Notes: a model not told the origin generated them from the sequence alone. Positions 22,973-35,720 are shown, numbered from the stretch's first letter. The stretch is DNA of 64,000 bases from Bolinopsis microptera (GCF_026151205.1 NC_087079.1:11336635-11400634), one strand, 5' to 3'. Numbers and translations are program-made.

Positions 22973-23570
22973 GCTCTGGAAAAGCCATTTTAGGGCCAAT
23001 GTAAATATTTTTAACGGGAATCTATCCAACAGAATATTTTACAGCCCCTGAATATCCTCAATTATCTGAAATTTCAAAAACAGCCAGCTGGAGGTCAACC
23101 ATACAATTAACAATTAAGTTTAATTGCAGCCTTCTCAGAAAAGTGTCGGAATGTATTCAGCAAACGAGTTGTGTCTAATTTAAGGTTAAGACTGGATCTG
23201 GAAGAGCCATTGTCTTTGTAAATGTAAATGTACTTGTAGGGCCAATTTAAGTATTTCCTACGCGACGGGATTCTGCCGAACAAAAGATCTACGCAGTTGC
23301 TGGATATCCTCAGGCTAAGACTGGATCTGGACGAGTCATTTTAGGGCCTATGAAATAATTTCCACCATTATTTTGACAAGCTGAACTTCCTACACTGTTT
23401 TGATATCCTTGATTTGCTTGAATCTCAAAAATGGCGAGCTGGAGGCCAGATTGCAGATTCACAGATTTTAATCCGACAATTCAGAGCTATAATTTCAGCT
23501 AGTGAATTATGTCCAATTGAAGCTTAAGACTGGACATGGATCTGGACGAGTCATTTTAGTTGCTCTAACC
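22973..23570 (+). repeat. Degenerate tandem repeats (AAGACTGGATCTGGA)
   Basis: At least four diverged units start near 22973, 23188, 23312 and 23527. Each begins AGACTGGATCTGGA(C/A)GAG and most continue into CATTTTAGGGCC. Spacing is irregular (about 120-215 bp). Non-coding. Confidence 0.7.
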
Positions 23571-25980
23571 AGAGCCCTCTCGCAATTACAGTTGCAGTAG
23601 TGCGCGACGCGACCGCAGTACGCGTATAAACATGGCTATGTGAAGGCTCTGGATAGAGCAATCACGTGACCAAAACAGTTGTTTGCCCGTTTATACTCCT
23701 CAGGGAAGCATTTATACCCTAAGTCATGTGAGGGGGAGGGGTGGTGGTGTTCAAAATACATCGAATTATATGTTGGTTAGAAAAAATCTGAAAGTGTAGA
23801 CTTATTTAGCACGCTCGTATTATACGAACACGTGCCTATTCATGCAGCTGACTGACGCCGAGTAGGGTACTTTGGCCGTTCAAACTTAAGACTTTTAAGA
23901 ATGAAAGCAGCCGTATTGATCCTCTAAACCTACAACTTTCAAGAGCTTGAATTAGCTGTATTTTTGTTAAAATACAACTTATACTGTTTTACTTCATGAT
24001 TGGGCCGTAATTCAAAAGCCAATTTGACAAAAAGTGGAGCTCATCGGCTCGTTTTGATTTAACATTACTTATCACTCGGTCATAGGTTGTGCGACCATGT
24101 CTTGCGACTAGACAGTAATGCAGGCATATGATTTACTGGGCCGCGCTCAGCCTGTCATTCCGCCAAATCTTTATTATGTTAATGAACATAATAGCCTGGG
24201 GTCCTCAGGTAAGCATATGATCCGAATACGAAATATCCTTGTGTTTGGCATGTAGTACTAGTAGCCCTAATTGGGTACTTCGTCATCATAATAACTATGA
24301 TATATTTATAACATATAACTATAAGCTGTTGATGAACGCTTTGTTTGTGAAATGTTCATGAAATAGATTATTTCCAAAAAGCAGACCCTCTATAATAATT
24401 TTGAGGTTCTGCCCAGAATTATAGATTATTTCTGGAAACTTATACTTTTGTTCATGTCAGACCATCAATTACTGGGCCGCGCTCAGCCTGTCATTCCGCC
24501 TAATCACTATTTTTATATGTTTATGAACATGATATAATAGCCTGAGGTCCCCAGGTAAACCATTAAGTTTAACAATGGTCAAATACCCTTATATTAGGGG
24601 GTGCACGATAAAAATAAACTTGCTCGGATTTTCAAAATTTTTGTACCATTGTTTTTTAGAGACTGTGAGAATTTTCACAGTACCAAATTTGTCAAATTTT
24701 TTTGGGATGATCAGTGAGTTTTGCCTACGTGCCATATTTGATGGTGCGCGGCTTTTGGAGCAAAATTAGGTGTAAAACTCGCGTAATTCGACCAAATTCG
24801 TTAATTTTTGTCGTATTATTTTATCATATCTTCGGTTCCTGAACATAAATCATGCTGAAAATTTGTCAGAACCTTCCAATCATACTTAACTACTGAACCT
24901 AATTTAGTTGTGAGAGATTGGCCTTGATTAAAAGGTCTAGAAATGAAAAAATAGGTATAAATTCGTTGATAACTCAAATTCTGACCATCGAAATTGCTCT
25001 TAAACTAATTTAGGTTCAGTAGAACATAAGTGTTTACGTACGCTGACCAAATTTCAACAAAATTGTTGCATGGGAAGTATTATAACTTTTTGAATGTTTC
25101 CGAAATAATGTGCTGGCCGAAATAAGAGCTAAAAACCATTCAATGGTCAGCGCGCGCGTCTTACGGTTGATGGCGCACTGCCTACTTGTATCACGTTGTG
25201 ACCCTCATTGTCTTTTTATTAAAAACTAAGCGTTTCTACGATACAGGGGGAGCCGCGCACTCCACACTCGTGCTTAACGGTTGCATGTAGTGTGTAGCGC
25301 GATGTTCACCTAACCATGTGCTTTCGCGCCACTTCGGGCCCGTGAGGCGGGCGCGCGCTACTGCAAGCGCAAGGGCTCTGGATAGAGCAAGCGCGATGCA
25401 CTACTGGGTCGCGCCGCGCTGCATCAAATAATTCTTTTCGCAGATCGGCGAGATGCACCACTGTGCCTCACCGAGCTGCGAAGGCTTGACATCGTGAATC
25501 AAGCTTAACGGGTGATACTCGTAAAATATCTGTTCCATGTATTGGACCGTCGACGAGTCCAACTCGGCGCGCGCGTCTTGGTAGGTTGTAAACCTACAAA
25601 CTCGTGCGCGGGTCATAGTCAAACAACGTATAGTATGATCATCATCATGTCGACAAACATACTTTTATATTAAAATATACCCTTATATTAGTCGATACAC
25701 GATTTTGGACTCGAGTGCCACCCTTACCGGCCGCGCTCAGCCTGTCATTCCGCCTAATCTTTATTGTTTATGAACATGATAGCCTGAGGTCCCCAGGTAA
25801 GTGCCACCCTTGTAATGCGATCTCGGAAGGCAAACCTCCCCTTCGTAATATGAGCTCAAAAGCGGGAGCTCTGCCTTCAGAGGTACGTAATCGTTTTGAG
25901 AATGACTTGGAGCGACCATTTTTTAAGTCAAAATTTTTCTGGAAACTTCTTTTGTTCATATTTCATGGACCTTGGGATTA
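23571..25980. repeat. Cluster of GC-rich dispersed repeats
   Basis: The block ACTGGGCCGCGCTCAGCCTG occurs near 24148 and 24475, with close relatives near 25730 and, inverted, at 11765, 17560, 57480 and 60020. A second block (CACGTGACCAAAACAG...GGGAAGCATTT) at 23660-23720 recurs at 10960 and 62170. The segment 24560-24850 is an inverted relative of 62515-62770. Sequences rich in GCGCGCGCTAC recur at 56700 and 61350. The short ORFs are repeat translations. Confidence 0.65.
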
Positions 25981-26215
25981 GGTCTCATGCAGGCGTGTGA
26001 CATATATAAATACACTTAAAAGCCGCGCCTGCTTGAGACCTAATTCCTGCGTGAGACCTAATTTTTCCGTTCGACCTAGTAGTAGTAATACATCTTGGTG
26101 ACACTGACAGTTATGAGTAGAGAATATTTTTTTCGGTTTTCTGAATAGAAGTCCGTACCTACATTCGGAACTCACGGAAGGCTGGAAATGTGATTGGTTT
26201 CATAGAAATTAAAAC

Positions 26216-26470
26216 GTGACATTTGGCCCGCAGATTTTAAGGAAAAAACGCAAATTTGGTCCTCAGATTTATAAAGGAAAATGCGCGAATTTGGTCCTAA
26301 GATTTGAAGGAAAATGTGCAATTTGCCGCGGGGAACTGACAAAATGCGATTTGTCGCGAGGATATGAGAAAATCGTGACTTGTCGCGGCAAACCTGGAAT
26401 ATCGCGATTTGTCGCGGCGAATTGGAAAAATCGCGATTCCGTACATGCCGCGATATCCTTTTGTCCCTGG
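26216..26470 (+). repeat. Degenerate tandem repeat of about 30 bp (GCGATTTGTCGCGG)
   Basis: Successive units drift from AAATTTGGTCCTCAGATTT to ATCGCGATTTGTCGCGGC, giving roughly eight related copies. The 87-codon ORF across it is a translated repeat. Confidence 0.65.
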
Positions 26471-26479
26471 TCTTGGTAG

Positions 26480-27652
26480 GTTATAAACCTACAACCCCCG
26501 GCTGATTACGTAATACTAATATGTGGACGACCCCTAATATGGTAATTTGAGCAACAACGAAGACAAGAGTTTTTTCAAACACTTAAATTCTCATTAATAT
26601 TTGGATAAATATTACGGCATTCATTTCACAAAAGCCAAACTCTTTAGTACAGTTGAGTTATTCCTCTTGGTCTGGACAATGTTTTTTCACAATGTTGAAC
26701 TTAGGTTCGGTTCATTTATTCGTCTTCTAGTTATACTTATATGTTTAACATCGGCGAAAGTCATGTTTGTCTCCGATTTTGATAAATTTGGTCCAAAAAA
26801 GTAATAAATACATGTACATTGTACCAGTGCTATTGAAGTTAATTATTTTAAGTGGAAAATGGAAGGTATAAATGTTAGCCTCCATCCTGGGGAAGAGTGG
26901 CGCACTTGACCATTCATTTTAGAATTTAGGCGAGCAGAATCAAACCTAGAACCAAACTGAATATACCAAAGTTCAGCAGCGTTATAAAAATCGGCTGTCA
27001 CAATATCAACACTATTAATGGTTTAAGTTGTATTAAATTAAACTGAATTTACGGTTGCACCAGTTCATGTCGACGGCAGATGAACTGCACATCTACAGCT
27101 GCAATTTCCCTAAGAGTAAAACCTAGAAATGAGATTGAATGAAGAATTCTCAGATTCTATGATACCGGTACTGCCGCCGACATGAACTAGTTCGACAGAA
27201 TTTTCGCATTCAACTAACAAAAATTAATCATCAAAATTTAAATCACAAAATCAACATTAAAATATTACGAATATGAACCCCGCAACTATTCAACAATCGC
27301 TCAGGGCACTTCATACAATGTTAAAGATTTTATCCCGAGACTTTAAAATTACGACGATGGAGAAAAAAGTCACCATGTTATGACATCCATATTTAAAGTC
27401 TTGGCCCCAAAAGTTTAAATAAAATATTATCATTCCCTCAGTCAGACGAATAAAAGAATAAATGATCCTGCATTACGTGGGATGCATGCTTCTTGTGTGA
27501 TGATGAAATACAAAACCGAAAGAAAATATTAAGACAAAGTATTCCATAAACTTGACTTCCCAAAAGGTAAATAAAAACCAACGTTAAACGTAAGAAGAGG
27601 AAGAACAAATTTCCATTTGTTTTAAACTAGCTTCCAGAAGTTAGAGGAATGT
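26480..27652. other. Intergenic; partial Harbinger MITE end, otherwise nothing recognised
   Basis: The stretch 26500-26537 contains the GATTACGTAA...ACGACCCCT end of the MITE family seen complete at 21277-21443. The remainder up to the TBC1D22 stop codon shows no gene. Confidence 0.5.
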
Positions 27653-28391
27653 TTACGTAGTCCCGGCTACAGCGGTCACAGCTTTGGGGAACAAACATTT
27701 CAGTTGGAACGCTTCTGATACCAGCTCCGCTATGTCATCATCTGTCCAGCGGGATGTGGGTAAACTTTGTAGAAACAACATTATCGCCTGGAAAAAAGTT
27801 TCACTTTCACTTTAAGATTATCAACACAAGTTCACTGTATCATTGATTAGAAATATAGATGTTTGAACAATTATATTATTATTATGGCTTAAAACCACTG
27901 AGTAGGGCATTTTGTTTTAATACGTCAAATTTAATGCATTCTGTTGATTTTTAATGGTAAAACTGTAAACCCGGCCAACCCTTCACAAACCTGGAAATCA
28001 GGGAGAGACTTGATAACTTTAGCCCACTTCGTAAGGAACTTAGCACACACGTACAGATGAAAATGAGAGAAACCGTTCGGCTCCGACTAAAAATGATAAA
28101 AATTAGGATTTTGGTATGAACCAAAATATCATGGTGAGAAACAAATCATAAGTTGCAAGACTCTGGAACCCTAATATAATCTAAGCTCTGTTTAACGAGA
28201 ACAAACCAAGTAAGTATCCCAGAGACGTATTGTACGGCGTAGTGGCATCTCCCTCATCAGAAGATTATTCATCCATCTGAATGAGAACTGAAGGTACTCC
28301 ACAACATTGCGCTCCAAATGTTCATCCAATACTCCTGAAGGTGGGGTTTCACTTTCACTTTCACTTTCATAACTCCTTCGGGGGGGGGGGG

Positions 28392-28423
<32 letters not shown>

Positions 28424-31400
28424 ATGACTACCAATGGAGACTTTTGGGGACTAATGGGGACTAAAAATCATGGGGACTAGAGGTCAACTCGTTGACGTAA
28501 TTCACCATTTGTCCCCATAAGTCCCCAGAATTTTTGACAGCTATTTATGGTTTTCAAGTTAGTTTAATAACGATACGATCGAGATGTTCTGTCCAAGATA
28601 AGAGTAGGATAAATCTAAATGGGGACTAATGGAGACTTTTGGGGACTAAAAATCATCTAAATGGGGACTAATGGAGACTTTTGGGGACTAAAAATCATCT
28701 AAATGGGGACTAATGGAGACTTTTGGGGACTAATGGGGACTGAAAATCATGGGGACTCGGGGTAAAATCGTTGACGTAATTCCCCAAGTCCCCAAAAGTA
28801 GTCATTGCCCCCCCCCCCCCCCACTCCTTCACTTAAACTATGAATTAAATGCATTTCTCATCCAAATTTCTTCAGCAAGTATTTTTCAAATCAGGTATTT
28901 GAAGCGAGTTTGTATCCCATATCCAAAAAATTTTTAATTTCCTACATTCTCAATTTTTTCGTTTTCTGTGGCCCGCTCGCTTCGCTCGCATAAAAAGTCT
29001 TTGTATTCGCGCGGCAGGGACGTAGCCAGGATTTTTCTTTGAGGGGGGCTGTCGGCGAGCGAAGCGATCCGACGCGTCCAATCCAGCTGCGCAGCGAGCA
29101 AGCTGTGGCAGGGGTCTGGGGGTGCAGCCCCCAGCGGGGTCCAGGGGCGGAGCCCCTTGGCGGGGGCTAGGGGGGCGCAGCCCCCTGGAAATTTTTTGCG
29201 AAACAGGGTGTTTTAGACGACATTTGGCATTAAAGAAATTTGTAGGACAGCAATAAACTGGAATTGAAAAGAATCAAGTACTCACGTAAATTTGGTAACT
29301 TCACAACAGCAATCTGTATTCTCCAATCAGAATTTACGACTTACTCAGGCCTCATCGTCTTAAGATTTTTACATTTCCTACGGTCTAGGGGACACTATTG
29401 ACTATTTATAGAAGTCTTCTAGAATGTTTGCTTGGATTTTATGACAGATATTTACTAATCCACAGTTCAGATCTTTGACTGACTGCAGTCATAAACACAG
29501 CCAAGTTACCAGGCGACCATGGGGACTAGGGGGCTTATATTTTTTCTGGGGTTCGATTTTTTCCGGGGGGGCTGCCGCCCCCCTAGCCCCCCCCTGTCTA
29601 CGTGCCTGTGTGATACACACATTGAAGACGTGATGTGTATATGCTACTGCTTGCCAATACAGATATCGGGTGACACTGTAGACATATCCGGTTTCATAGA
29701 CTAGATAAGTAGATAGTAAAATGTTAATAAAGTAATAATGACAACTATTTATGTCGTGTACGCGAAAATGCCCCAATAATTAGCATCTGGTTAGTGGTTA
29801 CTTGATGCACAGATTTTGTAGCTAATAGCAACAAACTTTGGTCTGTGAAACGAAATTTGATAGACTGGATCAGTGGATCCCTGACTGAAGACATTTAAAT
29901 AACGGTCCAGCAACTTTTAGTCTGCTCTTTCACTTAAATTCCTACTGAAATATTATCGAAAATTCTCAGAGTTGGCTCTCGAATTTCCTAATTTTTATCA
30001 AAAATTTCCTACTTTTAAAAATTTCCTACATTCTTAGAATGCGAGAATGCGGGTTTTTGGATATGGGGTTTGTATATTGAAACGCAGAATTATTTCAAAA
30101 TTCAGAATAACGCACGGCCGCGGCACTTTTACTTCCACCTTAATTTTAACTTAATTATGTCCAAACACAAATCATATCATGTTGATTTACTAATTATACT
30201 AATTATATTAATTACCATCCATACGGTTGACGAGTCTCCTCAGATCATGAACTTTCATCTGTATTCCTGGTTGAGCGAATGTGTAGTTGTCATGTAGGTT
30301 GTCCAGTAGTTTACTAAGACACCAGTAAGTGTCAGCCTCCGTGTTGGCAAGAGTCTCGTCTGTTAGATGGGAGATATCTGCTGTCTCTACCTCTCCTTCT
30401 GAAGATACAGGGGTTCACTTTTACTTTGCGAGTGTAGCAAATAGTCATCTTATAACCTTTCCTAATCTTCAAAAGTTTACATGCTCAACGTTTTAGACAC
30501 TTGAAAAGAATTCATATTATATCACATTGATCAATACTCACCAACATATTGTCCTAGAAATACGACATAGAAGGGCGTTACCAGATCGTTGATACCCTGA
30601 GAGAAGTTAATTATAGAGTGAAAGTGAAAGTGAAAGGCAACATTCTATAAACTATACCGTACCCAGTGAAGTGTTAATTAAATTAAATTATAAATTTTCT
30701 CATACACAAACTCTTGCTGTTACTACAATTTGATAGAATATCTGATCACATAGTTTTCCATACAGAAGTGGTCTAAAAATTCAAAAACCAAAGGGGGAAA
30801 AAAGTTACCTGAACGTATCCTGACCCTGGGTTCCTATATGCCCAAATGTAGAGTATCCTCTCAAAGGCCTCTTGAACCTTCATATGTTGAAAGAGGGCGA
30901 TAGCAGGGTTGGTCCGCGGAATATCTATGTGAATCTGAGAAAAGTTATTTTCTATATTTTAAAATTATCACTATCGTTTTTTTGGAATCAATATATTAAA
31001 ACCGGCCCATTTAATTGTCTGACAGCTTGTACTCTGATCCATCGACCAAAGAACTTGGTGAGGTTTCAATCACCCAAGGTCAATTTGACCAATTCATCGT
31101 ACAATTCCTTCTCGCCTTCATCAGACCATTCTTTAACTTCCCCTTTCTCATTAATTAGTGGTGCAGACTTGCCCAATCAACAAATCTTTTTGCTAGAGAT
31201 ACAAAATTTCCGGAAATATCTCCAGCACGGAGCCCCGTTAAATTCTGAACACCATTTTCTCCGGTCTTACTTTGAAATGGCTAGGTTTAAACTTTTAACA
31301 TCTGGCATATCTCATTGTGATAGATAGCTAAAAATTCTCTGCGTATCCCTTATAACTACTGAACTGTGAAGCTCGTTGTCACTACTAATACAATAAGATA

Positions 31401-33728
31401 GAGTAGAAGCGTTTCAGGAACGAGTAGAGAAAACGTATGAACGTTACGGCACGTTCTTTGTCATTCTATTCAACCGTTCGACACTTTATTATTCAGAGCT
31501 CAGAAAATACATTTAACACCTTGTTGAGAACGATATGTGGTAAAGATGAAGCCCATTAATTGTTGTACGAGTATAAAAGATCCTAGTTGGTATTCGAACT
31601 TCATTCTAGAAAGTCTCCACTTCAAAGACCCACAAAGAAAGAAGAAGCATGATTGGAGTGGTCCTGTTCGCACTAATAGCAGGGATGTCTCAATGCGACA
31701 TCAGGTTCACAATGAACTATGAACTTATCTGGAGCGATGTCGGATCTAGCGCTGAACTGAACGGTGCGGTGTGGCGCCCCATTTTTAGCTCTGAGTTCTG
31801 TATTCTTGGAGATGTTGCCACTAGAACTTATAAGAAACCCACCGGTCGAACATTTATTCTACACAAGTATAATACAGAAAGTGTCATCAACCCGACCAGC
31901 TTCACCGCCGTGTGGAGAAATCTAGGTATGGGATCAGAAGGTAATGTTACGATCTACAAGATGAACGCTCCTGCTGGATACACCTGTCTTGGAGCAGTTG
32001 CAATGAACAGCTATTCTGCGAAGCCGGATCCTGAGAAGTTCTGCTGTATAAAGAACAAGTCGGTGGTCCAGGTAGACCCAGAGCTTGTATGGAACGACCA
32101 GGGATCTGCTGCTGATTCAGACGTAAGTTTATGGTCTGTCAAAGGTTACAGGACTGAAGGAACTTTCATTGCAGTCCCGGGATATTCCAAACCAGAATCC
32201 TCTCCTAGCCTCGTAGGAGGTTAAGTCATCGGAGAAATGAAGAATTAGAGACTAAAGATATGGAACGACACAAGATCAACTAACAACTTATCGTTTTAAT
32301 TAAGATAGTTTTAGGACTACAAGTCAAACAATCCCATGTTGAATGTTGATTTAAGAACGGTTTTATCATTTCTCTAAAACGTCGCATTACTATTGGGACT
32401 ATTAATATTAGAATTACATTAATTGTTGGTCTTTAGAACTCAAGGTGTATATATATGAGTGAAATACCTTTGACAACAATTTGTAAAGTACTAAAAGGAA
32501 GACAATTCATAAAAAATCATTAATCGACTAGTTAAAACAGCTTAAAGCTACATTAAATAAACTACCTGGTGATAGAGACTGCTGAAGTCAGGGTCGTGTC
32601 TAGTTTTGAAGTACTGTGCAACAAAGCGCCAATACTCGCCTCGCTTCCTGTTTAGAGTATCATTGCGCCGCGCTACGTTAGGGGGCAAGTAGCCGCTCAG
32701 CATCTGCCAGACTATTGGTCGCTGATAAGAGGGGCACCCGAACCAGGTCCTCTTTTTTAGATTCTCTGAAGAGGGGGGGGTCAAAATACATACCACGTGA
32801 CACAACAGATGTTCTCAGAGTACAATTACTATTTAACTATAACCAGTAAAACTAATAACAGTAAATGCAAATGACCAAAACGGCACCTTCATAGTTCGTA
32901 AGAATATGCGGCTGAGCATCACCTACCCAGATCAGGACAATCTGACTGAAGAATCTCTTCAAATTTAGCCCTGTGTTTGTCCTCCTTGTTCATCGCGGTA
33001 CTGTGTCGTGACTCCGCCACTCCTTCGCCTGATGACAGATAGAGTTAAAATAAACTCCTGATCTGAGGGTCATGGTTTGAAAACAGAGCTAGCCCACCAT
33101 CTATAACGTAGGGACGATTACTGAGTACTAACAAATAACTAACTGGTCCAATCTGAAGGAGTAGAAATGCCAGCTGAAGATGAAGCAGTTCTGGGTGGAA
33201 TATAAATATCACTTGTGGGATATTGGGGCGAACTTAGTTGCCGTGGCAACAGATGGGGGCGGTTCCCCCTTTTCTGGTAGTTTTTAGACACCTTCAGATC
33301 GCGGGGTAGGGAAGGGTGGATGTTCATCTTGCTCAAACCCATCCCTGCTGTTTCCACCGGGTTGATGGAGAATTCCAGATCTGTTTGACTGTCATCCAGC
33401 CAGGCGTCTTCTGTTTTGTTGTTGAACTCTACAAACTTGTCCTGAAAATATGAGCACAATTTCACGATAGCGATAAGTGGCAAAAACCATAATACATATT
33501 TCAGTGTAACCGAGCATTATCCAAGTCTAGAAGCTTTTTCTACTTGTGATCCTAACTAAACGCAATATCTAGTGGTTTTATTTATTTATTTGTTATCTTG
33601 GTTAAATGAAAATTTAAAAGTTATTTAAAATGCTCACTTCGTCATCATCCCCCGATTGTCTTGGTTTGCGAGTGTTTTTCTTGAGCATATGATCCGTTTG
33701 ATTCTCTTGAGAGCTTACACGCTTTATG
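27653..33728 (-). CDS. TBC1D22: TBC1D22 family Rab GTPase-activating protein (5' exon missing)
   Basis: Ten minus-strand exons join in phase: 33728-33638, 33441-33144, 33028-32927, 32765-32566, 30934-30809, 30596-30542, 30398-30216, 28334-28207, 28086-27991 and 27787-27653 (stop). The order matches TBC1D22A/B: a low-complexity N-terminus (IKRVSSQENQTDH, TEDAW), then the TBC domain with SGYLPPNVARR, HIDIPR, RNPGSGYVQGINDLVTPF, DTYWCLSKLLD, DNYTFAQPGIQMK and LQFSFRWMNNLLMRE, and the C-terminal SEPNGFSHFHLYVC and LFLQSLPTSRW. TBC proteins accelerate GTP hydrolysis by Rab GTPases. The usual IxxDxxR arginine motif reads IHIDIPR, and the glutamine finger lies in GYVQGIND, so the domain should be active. 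The first exon with the start Met was not found upstream of 33728. The intron 32565-30935 contains a gene on the opposite strand, and the intron 30215-28335 contains several mobile elements. Confidence 0.93.
28380..28822. mobile_element. hAT-like MITE bounded by poly-G/poly-C tracts, 8-bp target duplication
   Basis: The left end is a 42-base G tract with one T, followed by CAATGACTACC. The right end is GTAGTCATTG followed by 15 C, so the termini are inverted repeats. The identical 8-mer ACTCCTTC flanks both sides (28372-28379, 28823-28830), as expected for a hAT-type insertion. The element is non-coding and sits about 45 bp from the acceptor of the TBC1D22 exon 28334-28207. Confidence 0.85.
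28615..28740 (+). repeat. 42-bp tandem repeat inside the poly-G MITE
   Basis: Three units beginning CTAAATGGGGACTAATGGAG. The first two are identical and the third diverges at its end. Related GGGGACTAATGG motifs also flank the array within the MITE. Confidence 0.9.
29014..29612. mobile_element. Non-autonomous element with CAGGGACGTAGCC-type inverted termini
   Basis: The left end GGCAGGGACGTAGCCAGG pairs imperfectly with the right end CCCTGTCTACGTGCCTGTG. The interior next to both termini is rich in GGGGGC...GCCCCC palindromes (GGGGCGGAGCCCC). No transposase is present. It lies in a TBC1D22 intron. The 61- and 95-codon ORFs are translated element. Confidence 0.65.
31649..32224 (+). CDS. Intronless secreted Vps62/DUF946-like protein nested in TBC1D22 intron
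   Basis: This is a 191-codon single-exon frame on the strand opposite TBC1D22. Residues 1-16 look like a signal peptide (MIGVVLFALIAGMSQC). Three internal repeats start near residues 27, 88 and 147, each built as W-x-(D/N)-x-G followed by an acidic/Asn stretch and W/Y (IWSDVGSS, VWRNLGMG, VWNDQGSA). Between them are the phrases PAGYTCLGAVA and FCILGDVA, characteristic of the Vps62/DUF946 family (P-x-GY-x-x-LGDV). That family is best known from fungi, plants and protists, and its molecular function is unclear. The ATG at 31649 is chosen because the signal peptide begins there. A 61-codon overlapping frame upstream is spurious. The lack of introns and the family distribution raise retroposition or transfer as possibilities. 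I do not assign a function. Confidence 0.75.
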   Translation: MIGVVLFALIAGMSQCDIRFTMNYELIWSDVGSSAELNGAVWRPIFSSEFCILGDVATRTYKKPTGRTFILHKYNTESVINPTSFTAVWRNLGMGSEGNVTIYKMNAPAGYTCLGAVAMNSYSAKPDPEKFCCIKNKSVVQVDPELVWNDQGSAADSDVSLWSVKGYRTEGTFIAVPGYSKPESSPSLVGG

Positions 33729-35720
33729 CTGAAAATACCTTATGGGTAAAAAATGTAATGTGGAAAGAAATTGAGAAGATCCAAAAATGGCGTCGAAGTT
33801 TTTGATCACGATCTCAACAATTTGCAGTATTGAAGCTCGTCAAGGAAACTTGAATTTAAAACAACACTGATCAGTAATAATTGTGCGATTAGTTCAACAG
33901 CGACAAGTATTTCACTAACTTAGACATCATTTAGAACGCCTCCGAAAGTTCCAGTAAATGGTCTTAGGTAATAGCACAGCTTATTGAAAAGATATGACAT
34001 AAAAGCTACTAGCTAGTTAAAAGTAACTAAGATGCTTCACAAAGTTAGATTATATGCTTGCCGAAAGAGATTAGTCAGGGCAAAGAAAGTTCCTGAAACT
34101 TTGCTCCAATTTCACAAATCCTAGAGTGAAAGGAATTGAAACTCTCATTTGATTCATGTTGGCATATTTGTCAATTTGCAACGATATTTCAGAGATGCAA
34201 CTTCCCACTTAATCACGTCGAAAATTCTACAAAACTCGAGAAAACTTCATGTGGCCTGGCGTTCGTTATGACGGCACAACGCGCGGCTAGCTATGCGCGC
34301 GGGAAACGCAACAAATCTCTTAGAAATTATCCATAGGAGAAGCGTCCCGCCCTACGCATAATACATACTCAATCTCGTGACCATTCAGAAATTGCCACTT
34401 GAAGTAAAATCAACAGGACTAATATTACTAAATGGCGAGTGCTTACTGCTTGGGTAATAAAACGTTTAGACTTTAGTGCTTCCTGGAAGCCATGAGTACG
34501 GGGCATTATAAACGAAGATAATTAGAAAGTGGGTTAAGGACGTTCAATCTCTCTGATTAAGAAGTCTATTCGCTGAACATGACAAAATTATATCGTCACA
34601 AACTATTGGGTTTGTACAGAATCAAAAAGATGATTTTAAAGATGATTGAAAGTATTGCGCCCCAAATTTAAAGACCCATAATATCTGCGTTCAAAGGAGC
34701 TAAGCGCAGAAGGAGTATAGCCACAGAAGGGGTAAAAGTTGGTTACATCTGTAAACACACAGTGGTAAAGGTGATGCAACAGCTGCAAATTTGATGTATG
34801 TTACATCACAAGGGTTGCATGCACCGTACTATTCAATATAAAATCAATTTGTGCACACGTTCCTCCAGAATGAATCGAGCAGTGGGGCCTGAATTTTTGA
34901 ATCAATCGTACAAATCTGTGTCATATGTCTATCCTATTAATCAAACTTACTGCAGTAAGAATTATTAATTAATTAATTAATTTACTAGATTTAAATCAAT
35001 TACCTTCCTGGTTGTTTGACGTCTGAGTGTTTCCAAAACGTCGGTTTATTCGACATCCGGGGTCCTGTGAATATCAGATACACTGTTTAAAATCTATATT
35101 TAACAATTATATAGAAATATTAATTCGCTTGAATGCTGTTTTATATTCATATCACAGTTTTATATAAATATCAGGTCACCTTTACCAGTAAAAATATAAT
35201 TAAGTTTGAATTTATCAACTCCGGAAGGTTTATGTTTGATATAGCTGCATTACCTTTATAACAATGAGGTGATGCTGTTGAGCCTTGTGTACAATTCACT
35301 ACATGGCTGAAAAAGGGTTGCAAATTTAACCTCATCTTCAAATTAAAACATATGTTCACAAGCATTAAGTATTGTGAATACATCAACATTTCGAGAAAGG
35401 AATTTTATCAATTTTGTCAAATTTTAACGAACAAAATGAAACGAAACGAAAAACAATATTTACTACCGCGCTACTATGTGACAAAGATATTGTATAAAAT
35501 ATAACTAAACAACTAAAAATAACAAAAAATATTAAACAAGAAATTGGAGTGATTGTCTTAAAATATAATTTGTTTAAAAAATCATTATCACTAAAACGAA
35601 TCAAAGGTTAATCAATTTATAGCCTAAAAATAAAAAAAAAACCACATGCAACCCGAAATACTCGCGTAAAACTATACCAATAATCATGCACGCCGCTCGG
35701 TTCATTCAGAAAATATCATC
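33729..35720. other. Intergenic / possible TBC1D22 5' region, nothing recognised
   Basis: The missing first exon of TBC1D22 should lie here, but no Met-initiated frame resembling the family N-terminus is convincing. There is a short (TTAA)n run at about 34965-34983. Otherwise it is AT-rich. Confidence 0.4.

Noticed and set aside
28350-28370. GAAAGTGAAAGTGAAAG motif resembling an interferon-response element (also near 30617)
   Set aside because: It is a short GAAAGT/ACTTTC microsatellite found in several TBC1D22 introns; nothing supports a regulatory role.
28380-28434. Poly-proline start of the ORF over the TBC1D22 exon
   Set aside because: The prolines come from the poly-G tract of the MITE in the intron; the exon starts at the acceptor at 28334.
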